Assembly (NCBI GenBank): GCA_002105175.1
Contig: MCGE01000003.1
Span: 2,181,001 to 2,245,000 of the forward strand
From: Absidia repens
Lineage: Eukaryota; Mucoromycota; Mucoromycetes; Mucorales; Cunninghamellaceae
Length of the DNA stretch: 64,000 nt
Direction: 5' to 3'
Shown: positions 12,525 through 27,558 of the stretch, in pieces
Layout: every line of letters starts with the position of its first letter
How positions within the stretch are numbered: position 1 is the stretch's first letter
Notes under the pieces: generated by a model
The model's input: only the letters and a program-made list of their open reading frames with translations
The model's database searches: none
What the model was told of the DNA's origin: nothing
Made by a program: the position numbers and the translations under genes

Positions 12525-13280
12525 GCGTAAATAAGGGCCGCCCTCATCCGCACCAAGTGAAAAAGTTTATTCAAATGCCATGATTTCTGCTATTTTCTTA
12601 CAGGTAATAACATAATACATCTGTTGGGATTCCTAGCCACCCATCCCCTCATACTCATTACGTATTTTTTTTTCTTCTTCTTCTGACTGACGCTACCTTG
12701 GTGCCGGAACTGTAGCATTGGGGAAGTCAAGTTGCGCGTATCCCTTGTTTTGCACTTTTGTGGCTACACCCTTCTTCGAACTTTTGAGTTATGGCGCCAA
12801 GGTAAGGGCAGAGGATGACAATGTGAAACTTTTTTTTTTTTTTAGAATGGATCTGTTTGATTTGTTTTTCCTTGTCATCTTCTTCGTCCCTTCGTTACCG
12901 TTTAGTTTCTGTGTGGTATATGTGTGGCTTCTTCATGAATATGTTACAGTCATGTGGAGGGGCCTTATTGGTAAATCTTGGTTTGATGAATGCTAGAGTC
13001 TGGAATCCAATGTTAGGATGCCATAATACAACCATCGTTTTTCATTGTTTACTGGATATTACAGGTAAATACTTGTATATGTTAGATGAATTTCTGTAAA
13101 GTGATGAATGAAGATTTATTTTGCAGGTAGTGCGAGGGGAAACTGACTGATTGGCAGAATGCTTTTAGGTTGGAATAGCCGGTTTGTTGATGGCATCGTG
13201 GTGGCGAACAAAATGCTTGGGGTGGTTGACAACGTTCTCTAGTTGGCTGGTGCTGGGTGATATTGGAGATTAGCATTGAT
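12296..13280 (+). pseudogene. Candidate decayed intron-containing gene (unidentified)
   Basis: The stretch contains several splice-like junctions in the right order: ATTCAG before GTAAAAAC at about 12425, TATATAG at about 12525, TTCTTACAG before GTAATAAC at about 12600, GCCAAG before GTAAGGGC at about 12800, a poly-T/AG acceptor at about 12845, ATTACAG before GTAAATAC at about 13064, and TTTTGCAG at about 13126. The pieces between them translate to hydrophobic sequences (for example LVNLGLMNARVWNP). No set of exons stays open across all junctions without stops or frame changes. It could be a relic of a small membrane-protein gene or simply intergenic DNA; no family was recognised with confidence. 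Confidence 0.25.
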
Positions 13281-13407
13281 AGTTTAGATATTCAGTAGAG
13301 TAGACTATCAGTAGTGATAGTTCCATTAGTATACACTTCGGTTTTTTTTTTTTTTGTTGAAATACATGATTATACACGATACAATAAAGTGACTTTGACT
13401 TTTGGCT

Positions 13408-13440
13408 TTATTATTATTATTATTATGATTATTATTATTT
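13408..13440. repeat. (TTA)n microsatellite
   Basis: About eleven imperfect TTA units in intergenic DNA. Confidence 0.85.
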
Positions 13441-13849
13441 AATGGTGCGGAATCAAAGAACTACTATGGTGAAAAGGGGATCGAAAAATTTCACTAAGAG
13501 ATTAGGCTATGTCTAGTGTGATAAATTCTTTAAAAAACTCAAAAGAGAGATACGCATTTTTATTTTTGGCGTGTCAACAAAAACTCCAACACATGCCAAA
13601 ACACTAAAAGGGTCCGTGCAAATACCATTTTGGTTTCGCCTGTGGTAGAAGAATCATTTGACATGCATATACATTCTTTCTCGGTTTTATTGATTTATTT
13701 CACAGATCAATTTGATTTCTAACAAAAAAACAAAAACAAAAAAAAAAAACAGATGTTGGATTTCTAAAAATAAAGATCTCAAGGTATCCTGATGTTCAAA
13801 TGTAAAGTGTAAAAAAATAAAAGGCAGCTAAGTATCATAAAAAAGAAGG

Positions 13850-14205
13850 GTGAAAGAGACGAAAGAGACATTTTCCATTGAAGCAAGTAAAAAAGGACAT
13901 ATTTTATTCAAATATAAATTTAAACTATGAAACAAAACTAACAAATTAAGACTAAACTAAGCTAATGGAGAATCCAAAAAGACAATTAATGGGTGGTTTG
14001 AGATCCTAGATCCAAAATGAAAGGGTTTCCCCATGTATCTTGCAATCCCTGAGCTGAAAGCCCTTCCAAACTAGTACTGACACTATTCTAAAACCATCGG
14101 AATCTCAAAGAAGTAAATGGTGAAAAAAAAGAAAGAGAGAGAAGAAGAAAAAAAAAAAAAAAGTGGAAGAAAATAATAATCCACGTGGCCGGGATTTGAA
14201 ATTAT
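13850..14205 (-). repeat. R1 repeat, copy D (core part)
   Basis: On the minus strand it begins with GATTTGAAAT read as ATTTCAAATCCCGGCCACGTGG, then a poly-pyrimidine tract, CAGCTCAGGGATTGCAAG, CATGGGGAAACCCTTTCATT, TTAGCTTAGTTTAG, TTGAATAAAATATGTCC and TTACTTGCTTCAATGG. All of these are shared with the 41.8-kb copy in the same order. Weaker similarity continues left to about 13490. It sits directly downstream of the PKA gene 3' end. Confidence 0.78.
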
Positions 14206-14585
14206 TTCAACCATTTCTTTTTCATGTCGTGAAAAAAAAAAAAAAGCAAGAGACATCAGAATACTGATATTATCCACAATAACGATGTAATTTTATTTCC
14301 CGTTGATATGGTTATTGTGCGTTCCTACTGTAGCGTACGTACTTTTCATTCTTCAATTCTTCATCAAAGATCACTGGCTTTTATGGTGTACTATAAAAAG
14401 ATGCATAGGGGATTGTAGAGAACATATCTACGATGAATAATGTTTGAAAGGGGTTTCTTTATTTTTTCCATGCTTTTTAAAATAACTAAATAGTATAAAA
14501 TAATAAATAATAATATTGATAAAAAAAAGGAGTGGGGAAGGGGGATGGGTGGGTGATGCGAATGGAGTCAAAAATTGTACGAATA

Positions 14586-17013
<2,428 letters not shown>

Positions 17014-17443
17014 ATAGACAAGGGGGGACCGGTTATATATATATATATATGTATGTGTGTATGTGTGTGTGTTATTGGATTCAAAGAATGGTTGGAACGA
17101 GGAAAAAGAAAAAAAGAGAAAAAGCAAAAGGAGAGAAAAAAACAAAAAAAAAAAAAAACTGGGTGAGTGAGTGTTGTATAGGAGAAATATATAACGAGAC
17201 TCCAAAAAAAACCAACTCCGTCTCGGTCACCTAAAACCTTTTTTTTTTTTTTTTTTGACATATGGGGGCGGGGCCGGGATGCACCATTTATAAAAAATCA
17301 AATAAACACATATATAAACCCAATCAAATCACAAATACACAAACACACATAAATATAAAAAATATTAGTTTTTTTTTATTTGTAACAAGTATATACATAT
17401 ATAAAGTCGATTTTTAAGAAAAAATAAAACTATCTCACTATCG
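17014..17443. other. Spacer between PKA 5' end and RNF121-like 3' end
   Basis: Poly-A/T and CA/TG-rich low-complexity DNA that should hold the PKA promoter and the RNF121-like 3' UTR. Frames here are shadows of pyrimidine tracts. No defined element was seen. Confidence 0.4.
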
Positions 17444-19111
17444 CTAATCCAGTCCAAATAGGTAATAGGCTAATTGTACTGCTCCAAATATGATCTATAG
17501 GTTTTAGAAAACAAAAAAAAAAATGTGTGCGTGCGTGTGAGTTATGCTAACTAAAGTTTAATCCCCTCCCCCATCTAATCTCTATTACTGGTTGCCAAAC
17601 TACAAGGTAACGAACACCATCAAGTAAATTAAGGTAAAGTTGCTGTTGAGTATCCCATCTAAAAGACAAAACAAAATTTTAAATCAATAAATAATGGTTC
17701 TTCGCTTACTCAAACACACATATATATATATGTCCCATACTTACGGATTCTTTTTAAATTGTTTCAAATCCACCTTTTCTTTACTATATAAACAATATAT
17801 GTATATATGTATATAAAAAAAAAAAAGACAGAATTAGATGCAACATTCACCCGAGTTTTCCAAGATCACCGCCTCCCCCCAAAGTCTTACCAATAGGGAC
17901 AAATATCCTTCTTTCCCACGAGACACCAGCCACGAATGCATTTTTCATGGAAGACGTGCTTGCAAGCCAATTGGTGGATAGGATCATTAACAAACATTGG
18001 TTTTCCAGTAGTAGAAGACGAGTCATCCGACAACGTCAGAGTAGCCACTTTCCGATGATGCTGTTGATGATGTAACGAGGTAGCCTGACCACATACTGCA
18101 CATATATCGCCTTGTAGATGTTTTTGAGGTAAACCTTCTTTTGAGTAATACCCAATGGTCGAAGCCATTCTATCTGAGCATATTTCTACAAAATCACGAC
18201 CAAGCACGCTAATAAAAGAGAACGGGTTATTTGAGTGATCCATCATCAATTAAAAATAATTTTATTCTTACCCAAAGTATAATCCATAACTGAGGAACAA
18301 AACACCAGCATCCATTAATCCTGGACCAGCGTTGAAGAGTGAAGCAAAACCAAAAAAGACAAAGATCATCATACAATAGCCAACCAAACCGATAGCAAAA
18401 GATACGGTATAAAGGACAGAATACCACTTGTAAACCATCCTAGGTGTCATGGATTCCAAAGGTTTACGAGATGCTTTATGAATCACTATGTATATAAAAA
18501 AAAAAATAGGTTCAGTTCGGTTAATGATGAAAGATGATCGATCACCCGCCACAATGTCGCGTTATAAGTTGCATGAAATTTCTATATCTTGTTTTTTGTA
18601 CCGAAGCCATTGACTAAAGAGAAGAGAGTCCAAATAATAAGGAAACGAGTCCACCCATCATAGAGAGCAAAGAAGGTAGGAAATACATAGAGACCCGCCA
18701 GACTTATGATTTGATAAGATGGATAGTGTTTCTTTTTCCAATACAGTATCAAGAATTGAGAAGAGAATAACGCAAAGAGTAATATCAGCGCCATCATTTC
18801 GTGCTGTGACTCGTGCCCTACAACAACACAAGGTAAAAAAATTCCGTAAATATATATATATCAAATGTTAGTTTGTCTTTTCTTTACCCTTGTGTTCCTT
18901 CAAATATTGCTGATGAAGTTGATATCTTGTTTGAAAAGAAAAAGAAAAAGAATGAGTGGAGTACTGGTAGACGTATATTGAACCAACCCCTTGTTTCCAC
19001 CCCAATTTACCTTTCGGTCTGATCCATCGTTAGTTCTGATATCTGAGCATCACTAAGAGTCCCTTCATGCCAAGAAGACATAAAAGCTGGATCGTTGTGA
19101 TGGTTTTCCAT
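17444..19111 (-). CDS. RNF121/RNF175-family RING finger membrane protein
   Basis: Multi-spanning ER/Golgi membrane protein with a C-terminal RING, probably an E3 ubiquitin ligase in membrane-protein quality control (family knowledge). It starts at MENHHNDPAF (19111) in a short first exon. Later exons encode several hydrophobic helices (MALILLFALFSSQFLILYW; FLIIWTLFSLVNGF; SVLYTVSFAIGLVGYCMMIF). The RING is CAVCG ... HQLACKHVFHEKCIRGWC ... ICPYC, with the intervening stretch enlarged by a His/Ser-rich insert. After the RING come KEKVDLKQF and a hydrophobic end (DGVRYLVVWQPIIFGAVQLA) that matches the family's conserved tail. The final exon is 17444-17494 and the penultimate donor GTAATA at about 17588 restores the WQPIIFG reading. 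It is head-to-head with RXT2. Confidence 0.88.
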
Positions 19112-19127
19112 ACAATGAAAGAACTAG

Positions 19128-19161
<34 letters not shown>

Positions 19162-19379
19162 TAAGAACACCGTTTGGTCAAGCAGGCTGCGATACTCCCT
19201 CCAATCATTTTTTCTTTTTTTCGGTGGATTTCAAATGCCGAACCCAATAGCTTTTTTTGAATGACTGACCTATTTTTTTTTTCTTTTTTTTTTTTTCCTC
19301 TCACTCATTCATATACCAACCAGCTTTTCGTTCCATCCCTACTAGCAACAACTCCAGCACCACCACTCTTTTGAAAATT
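19112..19379. promoter_or_regulatory. Putative bidirectional promoter RNF121-like / RXT2
   Basis: Only 268 bp separate the two divergent start codons. The spacer holds a T(20)/A(12) inverted homopolymer pair (about 19132-19162) and poly-T on the RXT2 side; such dA:dT tracts usually exclude nucleosomes. No canonical TATA box was recognised. Confidence 0.5.
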
Positions 19380-20696
19380 ATGTCCGAAACATCACGACCT
19401 GAAAGGGAAACACCTGCTAAGAAATGGATTAACGACAATGAAAGCGATAGCGATCAAGAAGTAGGCCTGGTCCCTCACAATCGTGGCTACAAACATATCC
19501 TTTTTTTATATATATATCTATATACTCATTTATTCTGAATGGTGTTGTGTGTGTGTGTGTGTGTGTGATCATGTGTCTCTTTCTATCTATCCTTAACCTT
19601 TTTTTTTTCTTTTTTTACTGAAGCGATGGGCCCCTTCCGATGCTCAGTTTGGTGGAAATAAATTACGCGCACCCAAAACATTATCCGAAGAAACTGACGT
19701 AAATACAACAACGAATCCCCCTCCCCCTCTCTTCCCCATGTCGTCATTATCTACTGTATCTATTCTTATACCTTTTTTTTTTTTTAAAAAAAAAAAATAG
19801 TTGATCAAGGCTGGCAAGAAACATACCGTGGTGAAACGGAAACGACGGTTTTTAGAAGATGAAGCCTCCGATGAAGAAGATCCTTATACGCTTATCAACA
19901 TTGAAGGTACCCATATTCTTCCTCTCTCTGTTTTTTTTTTTTTCTGTTGCTCTAGAAAAGTAGCTATCCTTTACCAAAACTTGACCCCTCTTTTTTTTTT
20001 TCTTTGATAGACATCCTCAGTCCTATAGAAACACCAACAGATATCGTGCAACGACCCGCCTTACGACGTATTTTGAAATCAGGACAAATCGATGCTTTGG
20101 CAGGCACGGCCATGGAATTCATTGAAGGGGAAAAGAATTTCAACAAGGTGCTTTGTCGTTTATCTTCCATTTTGCACCAAGATGATCCTCAATACTTGGA
20201 TTTGAATTTTGACAACGCCTCTCCCATGACAAATGGATCAACAACAACAACAGATGCTTTATTTAAAACGGAAGTCATGGACAACGAAACCGACACCACT
20301 ACAGAAGCGGGCCATGCCACCGAGGACGATGCAACGGCGGTCATCAAAAAGGAAGACGACGACGCTGCCATGGCTGTGACAACAGCCGACGATGAGAATG
20401 CGGCGGAAGTGGTACGACATGTGAAGGAATTATTACTGGTAAAGCTCACCCCCCCGCCAACTCTTTGTTTTTTTTTTGTTTTTTGTTTTTTTTGCTAAAA
20501 CTCACTCTCCCTATTGATTCACACCATCTTTTAATTCTAGGAAAACATCAATTACAGCAATGAGTATTTGGCAAGATTACAAGGGGCGCGGGACAAATTG
20601 ACCAAGGCCAGGTTACAGAAGGATGCTTTGTATGCTGAATTACAATCCCAGTTGGCTGAACAACGCCGACCTTCCACCATGCCTCGACGTCGTTAA
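19380..20696 (+). CDS. RXT2: RXT2-like subunit of the Rpd3L histone deacetylase complex
   Basis: Predicted nuclear cofactor of the large Rpd3/Sin3 deacetylase complex. Five exons (19380-19460, 19624-19698, 19801-19906, 20011-20438, 20541-20696) give 281 aa in frame. The RXT2 N-terminal domain is recognisable by a basic-then-acidic motif KRKRRFLEDEASDEEDPYT followed by DILSPIETPTDI. Next is an alpha-helical stretch (ALRRILKSGQIDALAG; KNFNKVLCRLSSILHQDDP) in the same order as in yeast and filamentous-fungal Rxt2. The middle is acidic with Thr/Asp runs; the C-terminal exon is a predicted coiled coil (YLARLQGARDKLTKARLQ) ending in RRR. The 3' UTR has AATAAA at about 20934. Confidence 0.82.
19547..19567 (+). 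repeat. (GT)n microsatellite in an RXT2 intron
   Basis: About ten GT units in the first intron of RXT2. Confidence 0.85.
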
Positions 20697-21429
20697 GGTG
20701 ACCATGGGTGTTTGCTTGTTTTTTTTTTTTTTTTTTGTATACACACACACATACACACATATAGTCTTTCATTTTTTTTTTCTCCTTCCTTCTCCACGCC
20801 ACCCCTCTGGACTTCGACTTGATTTAGTTTATATATATATACTCCACCTTATCATCATCATCATCATGTCAAAACTTTTATTGCTATTTTATTTTATTTT
20901 TTATTCTTCCTTTTTTTTTATTTTTGTGACTCAAATAAATATTCTGATTCTCTCGGTTTGAGGGATTTTGAACAATATCATTCATCGCGGCTGATCTTCC
21001 CTCTTTTTTTTTTATTGTTATTGTTCGTGATAGATGTTGTATTGAGGGTGGGTGTTTGAAGAATGACTTGAAGGCGTTGGTTATGATAGGGGTGATGAGG
21101 TCATGGTGAGGTTGTTGTTAGTATCAAGACATGCAATATGCCACATCAAGTATAGGATAGGAATGGATTTGTGCTACATACCAAATGCTCCATCAGTTCA
21201 GGTTCATTGAGACTAATAAAAAAAAGAGGCAGACTGGGATGATGCAAGGACAAACGTCTCAACAGAAATGAAATGGTGCAGTTTAGCAGAAACAGAAAGG
21301 AAATCCATTTTTCTACCATCAACTTGAAACATTTTTTTTTTGCTCACATGCAGAAGAAAGAAAAAATGGATCTACTGGGTGTCATGGGACGCGGGAGGGG
21401 ATTTGTTGAGGTGGGGATTAACGGGGGAG
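20697..21429. other. RXT2 3' flank, no gene seen
   Basis: Poly-T, TA- and CA-rich 3'-UTR-like DNA up to about 20960, then mixed AT-rich sequence with no credible frame. Confidence 0.4.
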
Positions 21430-22308
21430 GGTCATAGAATCTAAGCTAGAAAGGAGTGCAAAATGCTAGATACGACACAGCTAAGCCTAGATGGCGTTAT
21501 ATGGACTGATCGAGAAGAAATATAGGCTAATCTTTGATAGTAAGTAGTTTAAGACTCTCCGCCAGTTTCCCGGGCGCACGAGGCACAACGTAGTGATAAT
21601 GGCGAAGCTAGAAAATCAAAGCTGTTTGATAGCACATTCACAAAATAGCCACAATAATGACTCAGACAGAGGATAGATAAAAAGAAAAAGGGCATATTTT
21701 ATTAATGCATATAGGTAGATACTAAAAAACTAAAGACAGTGGTGGGGGGACGGCGTTCATTTGTAACAAGGGGATGTAATGGAGGTAGCAAGAAGGAAAC
21801 TAATGAATGCGTGATTTTAAGGGACAATTGTAAGATGGGAACTTTATATACGGTACGGGCATGAGAAACACTAATGGTGATTTTTTTTTTTATTGAAGCA
21901 TATTCATTGCCAAAACTAATCTACGGGAATGACGGTTGTAAAAAAAAAAAAGGGATCTATTGCATAGGATATGAATGGGACAAATGGGACGTTTTAGATT
22001 AAAGCAATTAAAAAGAGATGTATTTTATCCAGGTGCGGATACAAACTATGGACAAACTAAGAATAAACGAAGCTAATGAAGGCTCCAAAACGCCAACGAC
22101 TAGTGGTCTTACATCCTGAATCTAAAATGAAAGGGTTCCCCCATGCATCTTGTAAACCCTAAGCTAGAAACCCTTCTAAACTAGTCCTGATACTAATCTA
22201 AGTCCAACATAACTCTATAAACGATGAATGGCGAAGAAAAAAGAAAAGGAAAAGAAAGTGAAAGCGGAAAAAAAAAGTGCTAAAAAAATCCACGTGGCGG
22301 GATTTGAA
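21430..22308 (-). repeat. R1 repeat, copy E (near full length)
   Basis: The minus strand starts ATTTCAAATCCCGCCACGTGG... read from 22308. It continues through a pyrimidine tract, TTAGATTAGTATCAGGACTA, GTTTAGAAGGGTTTC, GATGCATGGGGGAACCCTTT and AATAAA-like TAAAATACATC. The left half (21430-21990) matches the corresponding part of the 59.2-kb copy, including AAAGGGATCTATTG and GGGCATATTTTATT. Confidence 0.7.
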
Positions 22309-23475
22309 TGTGTGTTTTTTTTTGTGCGGTAGGTGAATATAAAAAATGAATACCTCTACTTTCTTTTTTTTACCACACAACATTGTCAGTATGGTGGTGG
22401 TTTACTTTATTTGATATCTTTAAAGACAAAGTGAGGCAAATCGGCCTTATTTAATTCCCCCCCCACCCCTCACTCTACCACTCTCATTGTAGAACCGTTT
22501 GTCACTTACTGTAGATTAGCTTACAGTTTTTGATTAGACTAGCCTATATGATATCATGTTTCTTCTATAACAAGATGCCCCTCACCCCACACAAACACAC
22601 TAATTGCCTCACATTTATAGGTTTCATAGTATTATCAATAGACCCATTTAGTTTAGTTGCCATTTTGTGTAAATCTACATGTGAATAAAATATGCCCTGC
22701 CTTTTTGCTTTGACGTTGTCGCTCATGCGTTTCGTTTATCTTGTTAAACTGGTATTCTCACACTGTACTGTACTGTACAGCAAAAGGCAGTATATGTGCG
22801 TGTAAAAAAAATGGGGGGGGGAGGGGGAGGGGTGGCCCACCGTCGTGCTCAGTGCTTCCGTCTACTATACACGCATAGCTTCAAAAAAAGAGGGCAGTTA
22901 AAGAATTGCTTTTGAAAAATGGACCATAGTGGACGATATATATTAAAGAAAAAAGATAGTGATGGCGTATACATATATATATTTATATAAAAGCAGTGAT
23001 GAATACATAGTAAAAATAATGGACGATTGAAAGCATACTACTGGGAAGTATTTTTTTTTTTCACCCGCATCAACAGTGGGTAAACATCTTTTTTGGTGCT
23101 GTCATTCCTTGATCACCGTCAACCTAAACCGGCCAGTTTTAGAGCATGATATGATCTGAGTGTAGCTTTCACATAATGCATACACATTGCCGTACTCATC
23201 AACAAGAAAACTTTTTTATTTTCATTCATTTCCTTCACACATAATTTGCCTTTGTCAATAAACATAAAAGAGAGAGAGCAGTTGTTTTTGTATATTGATA
23301 GAGCATATAGTAATATTTTTATTTTTGAGTATATATATGTATGTATATATAAAGGAAGAAAGCGAAAGAGAGAGAGAGTGAGGCTATGTGCTAAGTGTGT
23401 GCTAGTGTAAAAAAATATAAAAAAAGAAGGAGCTGGGGAGGGGGAAGTAATCACTAGAGCAGGATATGTACTAAA
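22309..23475. other. Gene-free spacer with a G-rich run
   Basis: AT-rich DNA downstream of SRP68. It contains a strand-biased G tract at 22813-22834 (G9-A-G5-A-G4) and a CTGTA-repeat palindrome at about 22761-22780. TA-rich sequence at 22960-22985 and 23320-23350 is low-complexity. No coding potential is apparent. Confidence 0.45.
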
Positions 23476-26024
23476 CTAATTGCCAAATCCAAAGAATTTC
23501 CATAATCCAGATGATTTATCTGCAGAGGCGCGTTCATCAAGGGCTGAAGGGTATTTGATGTGATTGGCAGCCAAATCAAAGTAGAATGGTTTGCATGGTA
23601 CAGGTGTGAATGAAGGAGGTAAATCAATAAGGTGAGGCACAGCGTTGGTTCCAGCCATAGAAGTAGGATAGACATCAAGGCGTTTAATCAGAGCAATCTA
23701 ATAAAAAAAAAAAGTAAGGTTTATATTCGAGCCGTTTAGGGACGTTTGGTGAAGGGTGGAAGTAGAAAACTTACCTCATCAGTAGCATTCAATTCCAATT
23801 GTTCCATTTTCTTTGTCAATAATGATTCTTGTGCTTGTTCTGGTTGAGTAGCAGCAGTAGTGGCAGTGTTGTTGTTATCGTCGACGTCCATTTCGTTATT
23901 TGCAAGATACCAAGAGGCACGAGCTTTCCATATACCAGTACGCACCGTTTGTTCTAGTTGAGCCACATCGTCCATCAATACTTTAAGTACCGAGTCATCA
24001 GCAAATCCACGAGAATGTTGAATGCCTTGTTTGGTGTGAGCAATATAAGTTTGGGCACGTTGGTAAAGAGCGAGTGCTTCAGGAGTTTTTTGCATTTCAA
24101 CGTAGGCAACAGCGACCAGGACAGATCTACCAAAAAAAGGGGTGTGTGTGTGAGATTGATATAATCATGATATCAGAGGAGTTTCCTTCTTCGTTACCTT
24201 TGAGCCTTATAATAATTGGCAAGTATATCTAATTCAGTTTCGAAATCATGACTTTCCTTGACACAAGGCAAGTAGCGCATATATTCGACATTCTATTTGC
24301 ATGACAGACCAACCAAAATAAAACCCATATTTGTCATTAATATCAACATACCACCACAACCTAATCATTTTTTTATTTACCTTTAAAATATCATCCCATA
24401 ATTTGATCAAGTTTTGCACCTTTCCATTCGCCGCTTTCGTTTCTTCAATCAGGGCCAAGTTGCGTTGAATGGAGTAAGCATAAAAGTGATAAGCAACGAA
24501 CGCATGCACCCATTCCAATTCCCTGGTCATTTTCGCCGATTTGGATGAAGTCACCTTGGCCACCGCTTCCTTATCTTCCTTGATGAGTTTTTTGATTTGT
24601 TTTTCAGCATCTGCCCAATCAGAAAGAACACCATCGTAACGTCCCACCACTGATGCTGATGTTGATGTTGATGAAGCCGCTGAGGTTGTTGTTGCTTGGG
24701 CTTTCGCAATTGCGTCGGCCATTTGCGTGTTCTTGATATCAAATTGTTCATCTCGCCATGTCATATGAGCCAATGCCTGCACTTGTTCCTTGCGACCTTC
24801 TTGTCCAATCTTGGCGAGTTGTGCTTCCAATAAATCCATGCCTGTCACATTTCGTCCTGGTTGTTGCTTCAACGTCGACACCAATGATTCAATGTCCTGA
24901 GCTGATCCACTGCCACTGAGTTGAAGTTTGTAGGCGCAGAATCGAATGTTGGGATCAATGTCGTCCATGGCTGAATAACACAATGCTTCTTGATGACCAG
25001 TGCTGTTGTTGTTGGCGAATCGTTCATAAATGGTTCTGAAGATAGAAATAGAATCCCATTAACCCTCTTTGTTTATCAATTTGGACGCTATTTTTTAGTT
25101 TTGTTTTTTTAGATTACCTTGCTTCCACAAATTGATCGATCGCTTGCTGCCAATGTTGTTGTTCGAAATACCAGTATCCCTTCATAGTAGCTGCATATGC
25201 CTGATTCATTGACCCCCCAAGATAATAATAATATCATTTCGATCAGTTAATCAGCCAGTGCTCCCCATTATCCGTACTCATTTCAATTAGCTTTGTTTGG
25301 CATATTACCTTTGCATCCAAAACAGTACGCGCATCCACGGTGTTCAGTTCGCTAATGGTCACTAATTTTTCAGCATGTTGGGCTGCACGTTTCAAGCGTT
25401 TCACCAAATGATGTCGTTTTCTTGTTTCTAAACTGTTGGTTGAGTCTTGTTTCAATTCCATTGCATAGGCCCAAGCACGTTCAGTATCGTAGACAAATAA
25501 ATGCAGATAGCGAGGATCGGTAAAGTTTTCCGGGACTTCCTTTTGACGGTTGGTTGTTTTGGTGTTGGCTTGAACCATGTTCAAGATTTGACGAAGGCGG
25601 CGAAGGCGGTGAGCGCAATATTCACTACATACAATGATAACCCCAAAAACAAACAACAATGATTAGAACGACCGTTTTTTCTGCAGTAGTAACGTCTTTG
25701 TTTTAACTATTTTTTTTTTTTTTACCGGTATCGTTGATAATCTTGATGGCGAAGACCATATTGCATACGAGTATCGTTGATGAGCGCCAGCACTAAATAG
25801 ATATATTATTAAAAAGTCAATCAATAAACAAATAAAATAACAAGGAAAAAGAGGAAAGCCCTTTTTTGGCACCTACCATCTAGAGACATGGGGGTGGCGA
25901 TTTCCATAGCTAGATAGAAAAAGATGGAAGCAAAAGAAAAGGTTTAGTTGTTTTATAATATCCCTCGTTTTTATAAACAAGATTTTGTACATGGATTGAT
26001 ATACTTACGTTCAGTAGTTGACAT
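23476..26024 (-). CDS. SRP68: Signal recognition particle subunit SRP68
   Basis: RNA-binding subunit of the SRP that, with SRP72, binds 7S RNA and supports co-translational targeting to the ER. It is minus strand with about nine exons. Exon 1 is only 16 nt (26009-26024, MSTTE), then MEIATPMSLD, then the SRP68 signature QYGLRHQDYQRYREYCAHRL, where the family's YRxYC-(T/A)-x-RLRR-R element is clear (RRLRQILN). Further segments are YDTERAWAYAMELK, HHLVKRLKRAAQHAEKL, DDIDPNIRFCAYKL, TPEALALYQRAQTYI and the C-terminal FDLAANHIKYP / LWKFFGFG region, which corresponds to the SRP72-interacting tail. The estimated length of about 600 aa is normal for the family. The C-terminal third contains a disordered NNN/TATAAT insert. 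Confidence 0.93.
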
Positions 26025-27271
26025 TTCAGCTAATGTTCAAGTGTACAGAAAAAGTGAGCAAAAGAGAAAAAAAAAAAAAGAGAGACAGGGCGGGGTGAAA
26101 ATAAAAAAATAAAGGAAAAAAGACGTGGCTGGCCAACTCCAGAGTAGACTTTCACACTCCGAATTAAAGACTCGGGCGTATGTGTGTTTTTTTTTTCTTT
26201 CTTCTTTCTTGCCATCTTTTCTCTTCGTTACAATCACGCGAAGATCCGTGCCCAATGTAAGTCTACTGTTGAAAAGAAAAAGGGAACACGTGCTTTCATA
26301 TTTGTGTGGGAGGGTAATGATTAAAACAAGAGGATATCCTGAAATTAGACATGGATCATTACCAAGGGAAAAAAGTGTGAACAGTTGGGCAAAGATGACT
26401 TAGCAAGGGCAAAAATAGCAGTAACCGAGAAAGGGCAGTCTTTTCTATGGTTTAACTATTTTTTCACTCTTTGGCTTTTTTTTCCTACTGTGTGCTCTTT
26501 TTTTTTTAATGATACAATGCCTATTTTATTTTATGAGGGATAAAAAAACAAAACGCTTGATATGAACCCTCTCTCTCTTGTTCACAATGACACATACAAA
26601 AGAAATCAAATGATATATTTACTGACCATCGGCTTTACCATTTTTTTTCCTAGGTATGCCGGGTGGATTGGTTGGGTCTAGATGCTATTCTTGGATCTGA
26701 ACACAATGACATGATTCGGACACACACCCTTTTTGTCTCGCCCTCTCTCGCTCCTTTCCTTCCCCCCCCCCAAATTTTTTTTATTAGATTAGATTCCCTT
26801 TCCATTCACATTTCCCTTTTCCTTCATTATACCCTTTTGCCATTGTTATCTTTTGTTGTACAGAAGATCATGATTACACATACATATATATATATACACA
26901 CGCACACTTATATATGACCCCATTTTTTGTATAATAAAAAAAAAGTATTTTATAAAGCTTATTCTTTGTCTTTTGATTGATTACTGGCTTCATACACGGC
27001 ATCGCCTTTTTGGGAAAGAGGGAAAATGTAATGAATGAACGATTGATTTATTGTTGTTGTTTTATTAGACATCAATGGTGGATGACTCTTTGAAATTTTT
27101 AGGTCAACTGCAAAATCACGCTTTTTCTGTAAAAAAAAAAAAAAAAAAAAAAAAAATCAGATAAACACACACACACATAGTATAGCATAGCCGAATCCCA
27201 TGGTCTCTTTTTTTCAATGAGATAAATAATACGTCTGTTTATATATATATATATCCATATATATATTCCCG

Positions 27272-27303
<32 letters not shown>

Positions 27304-27558
27304 TCCCACAACATGACATGATGATACACCAACAATAATAAGACAACAATGCACAATTCTATATTTGATCCCACCCCTTTTTATTATTATTATTATTATT
27401 AATGCACAACAAACTACAACTATATAAAAAATCTTCAACTAACACTATACGATATATAAACAAAGACGAGACAAGGAAGGGAAGGAGGAGAGGGGAAAGA
27501 GGAATATAATATATACATGTAAACAATAAAAGCCATAAAATCAAATAAACGAAAGGAA
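26025..27558. other. Spacer between SRP68 start and CreA-like 3' end
   Basis: SRP68 upstream region plus CreA-like 3' flank. It contains poly-A/T, a (TA)n stretch (27240-27268), (CA)n (27272-27296) and a (TTA)n run near 27380. No credible gene was seen. Confidence 0.4.
27272..27296. repeat. (CA)n microsatellite
   Basis: About twelve CA units in the 3' flank of the zinc-finger gene. Confidence 0.9.

Noticed and set aside
17049..17261. Frames upstream of the PKA start
   Set aside because: They arise from poly-T/poly-A and TG repeats; the PKA start at 17013 is better supported by the Ser/Pro-rich exon and phase.
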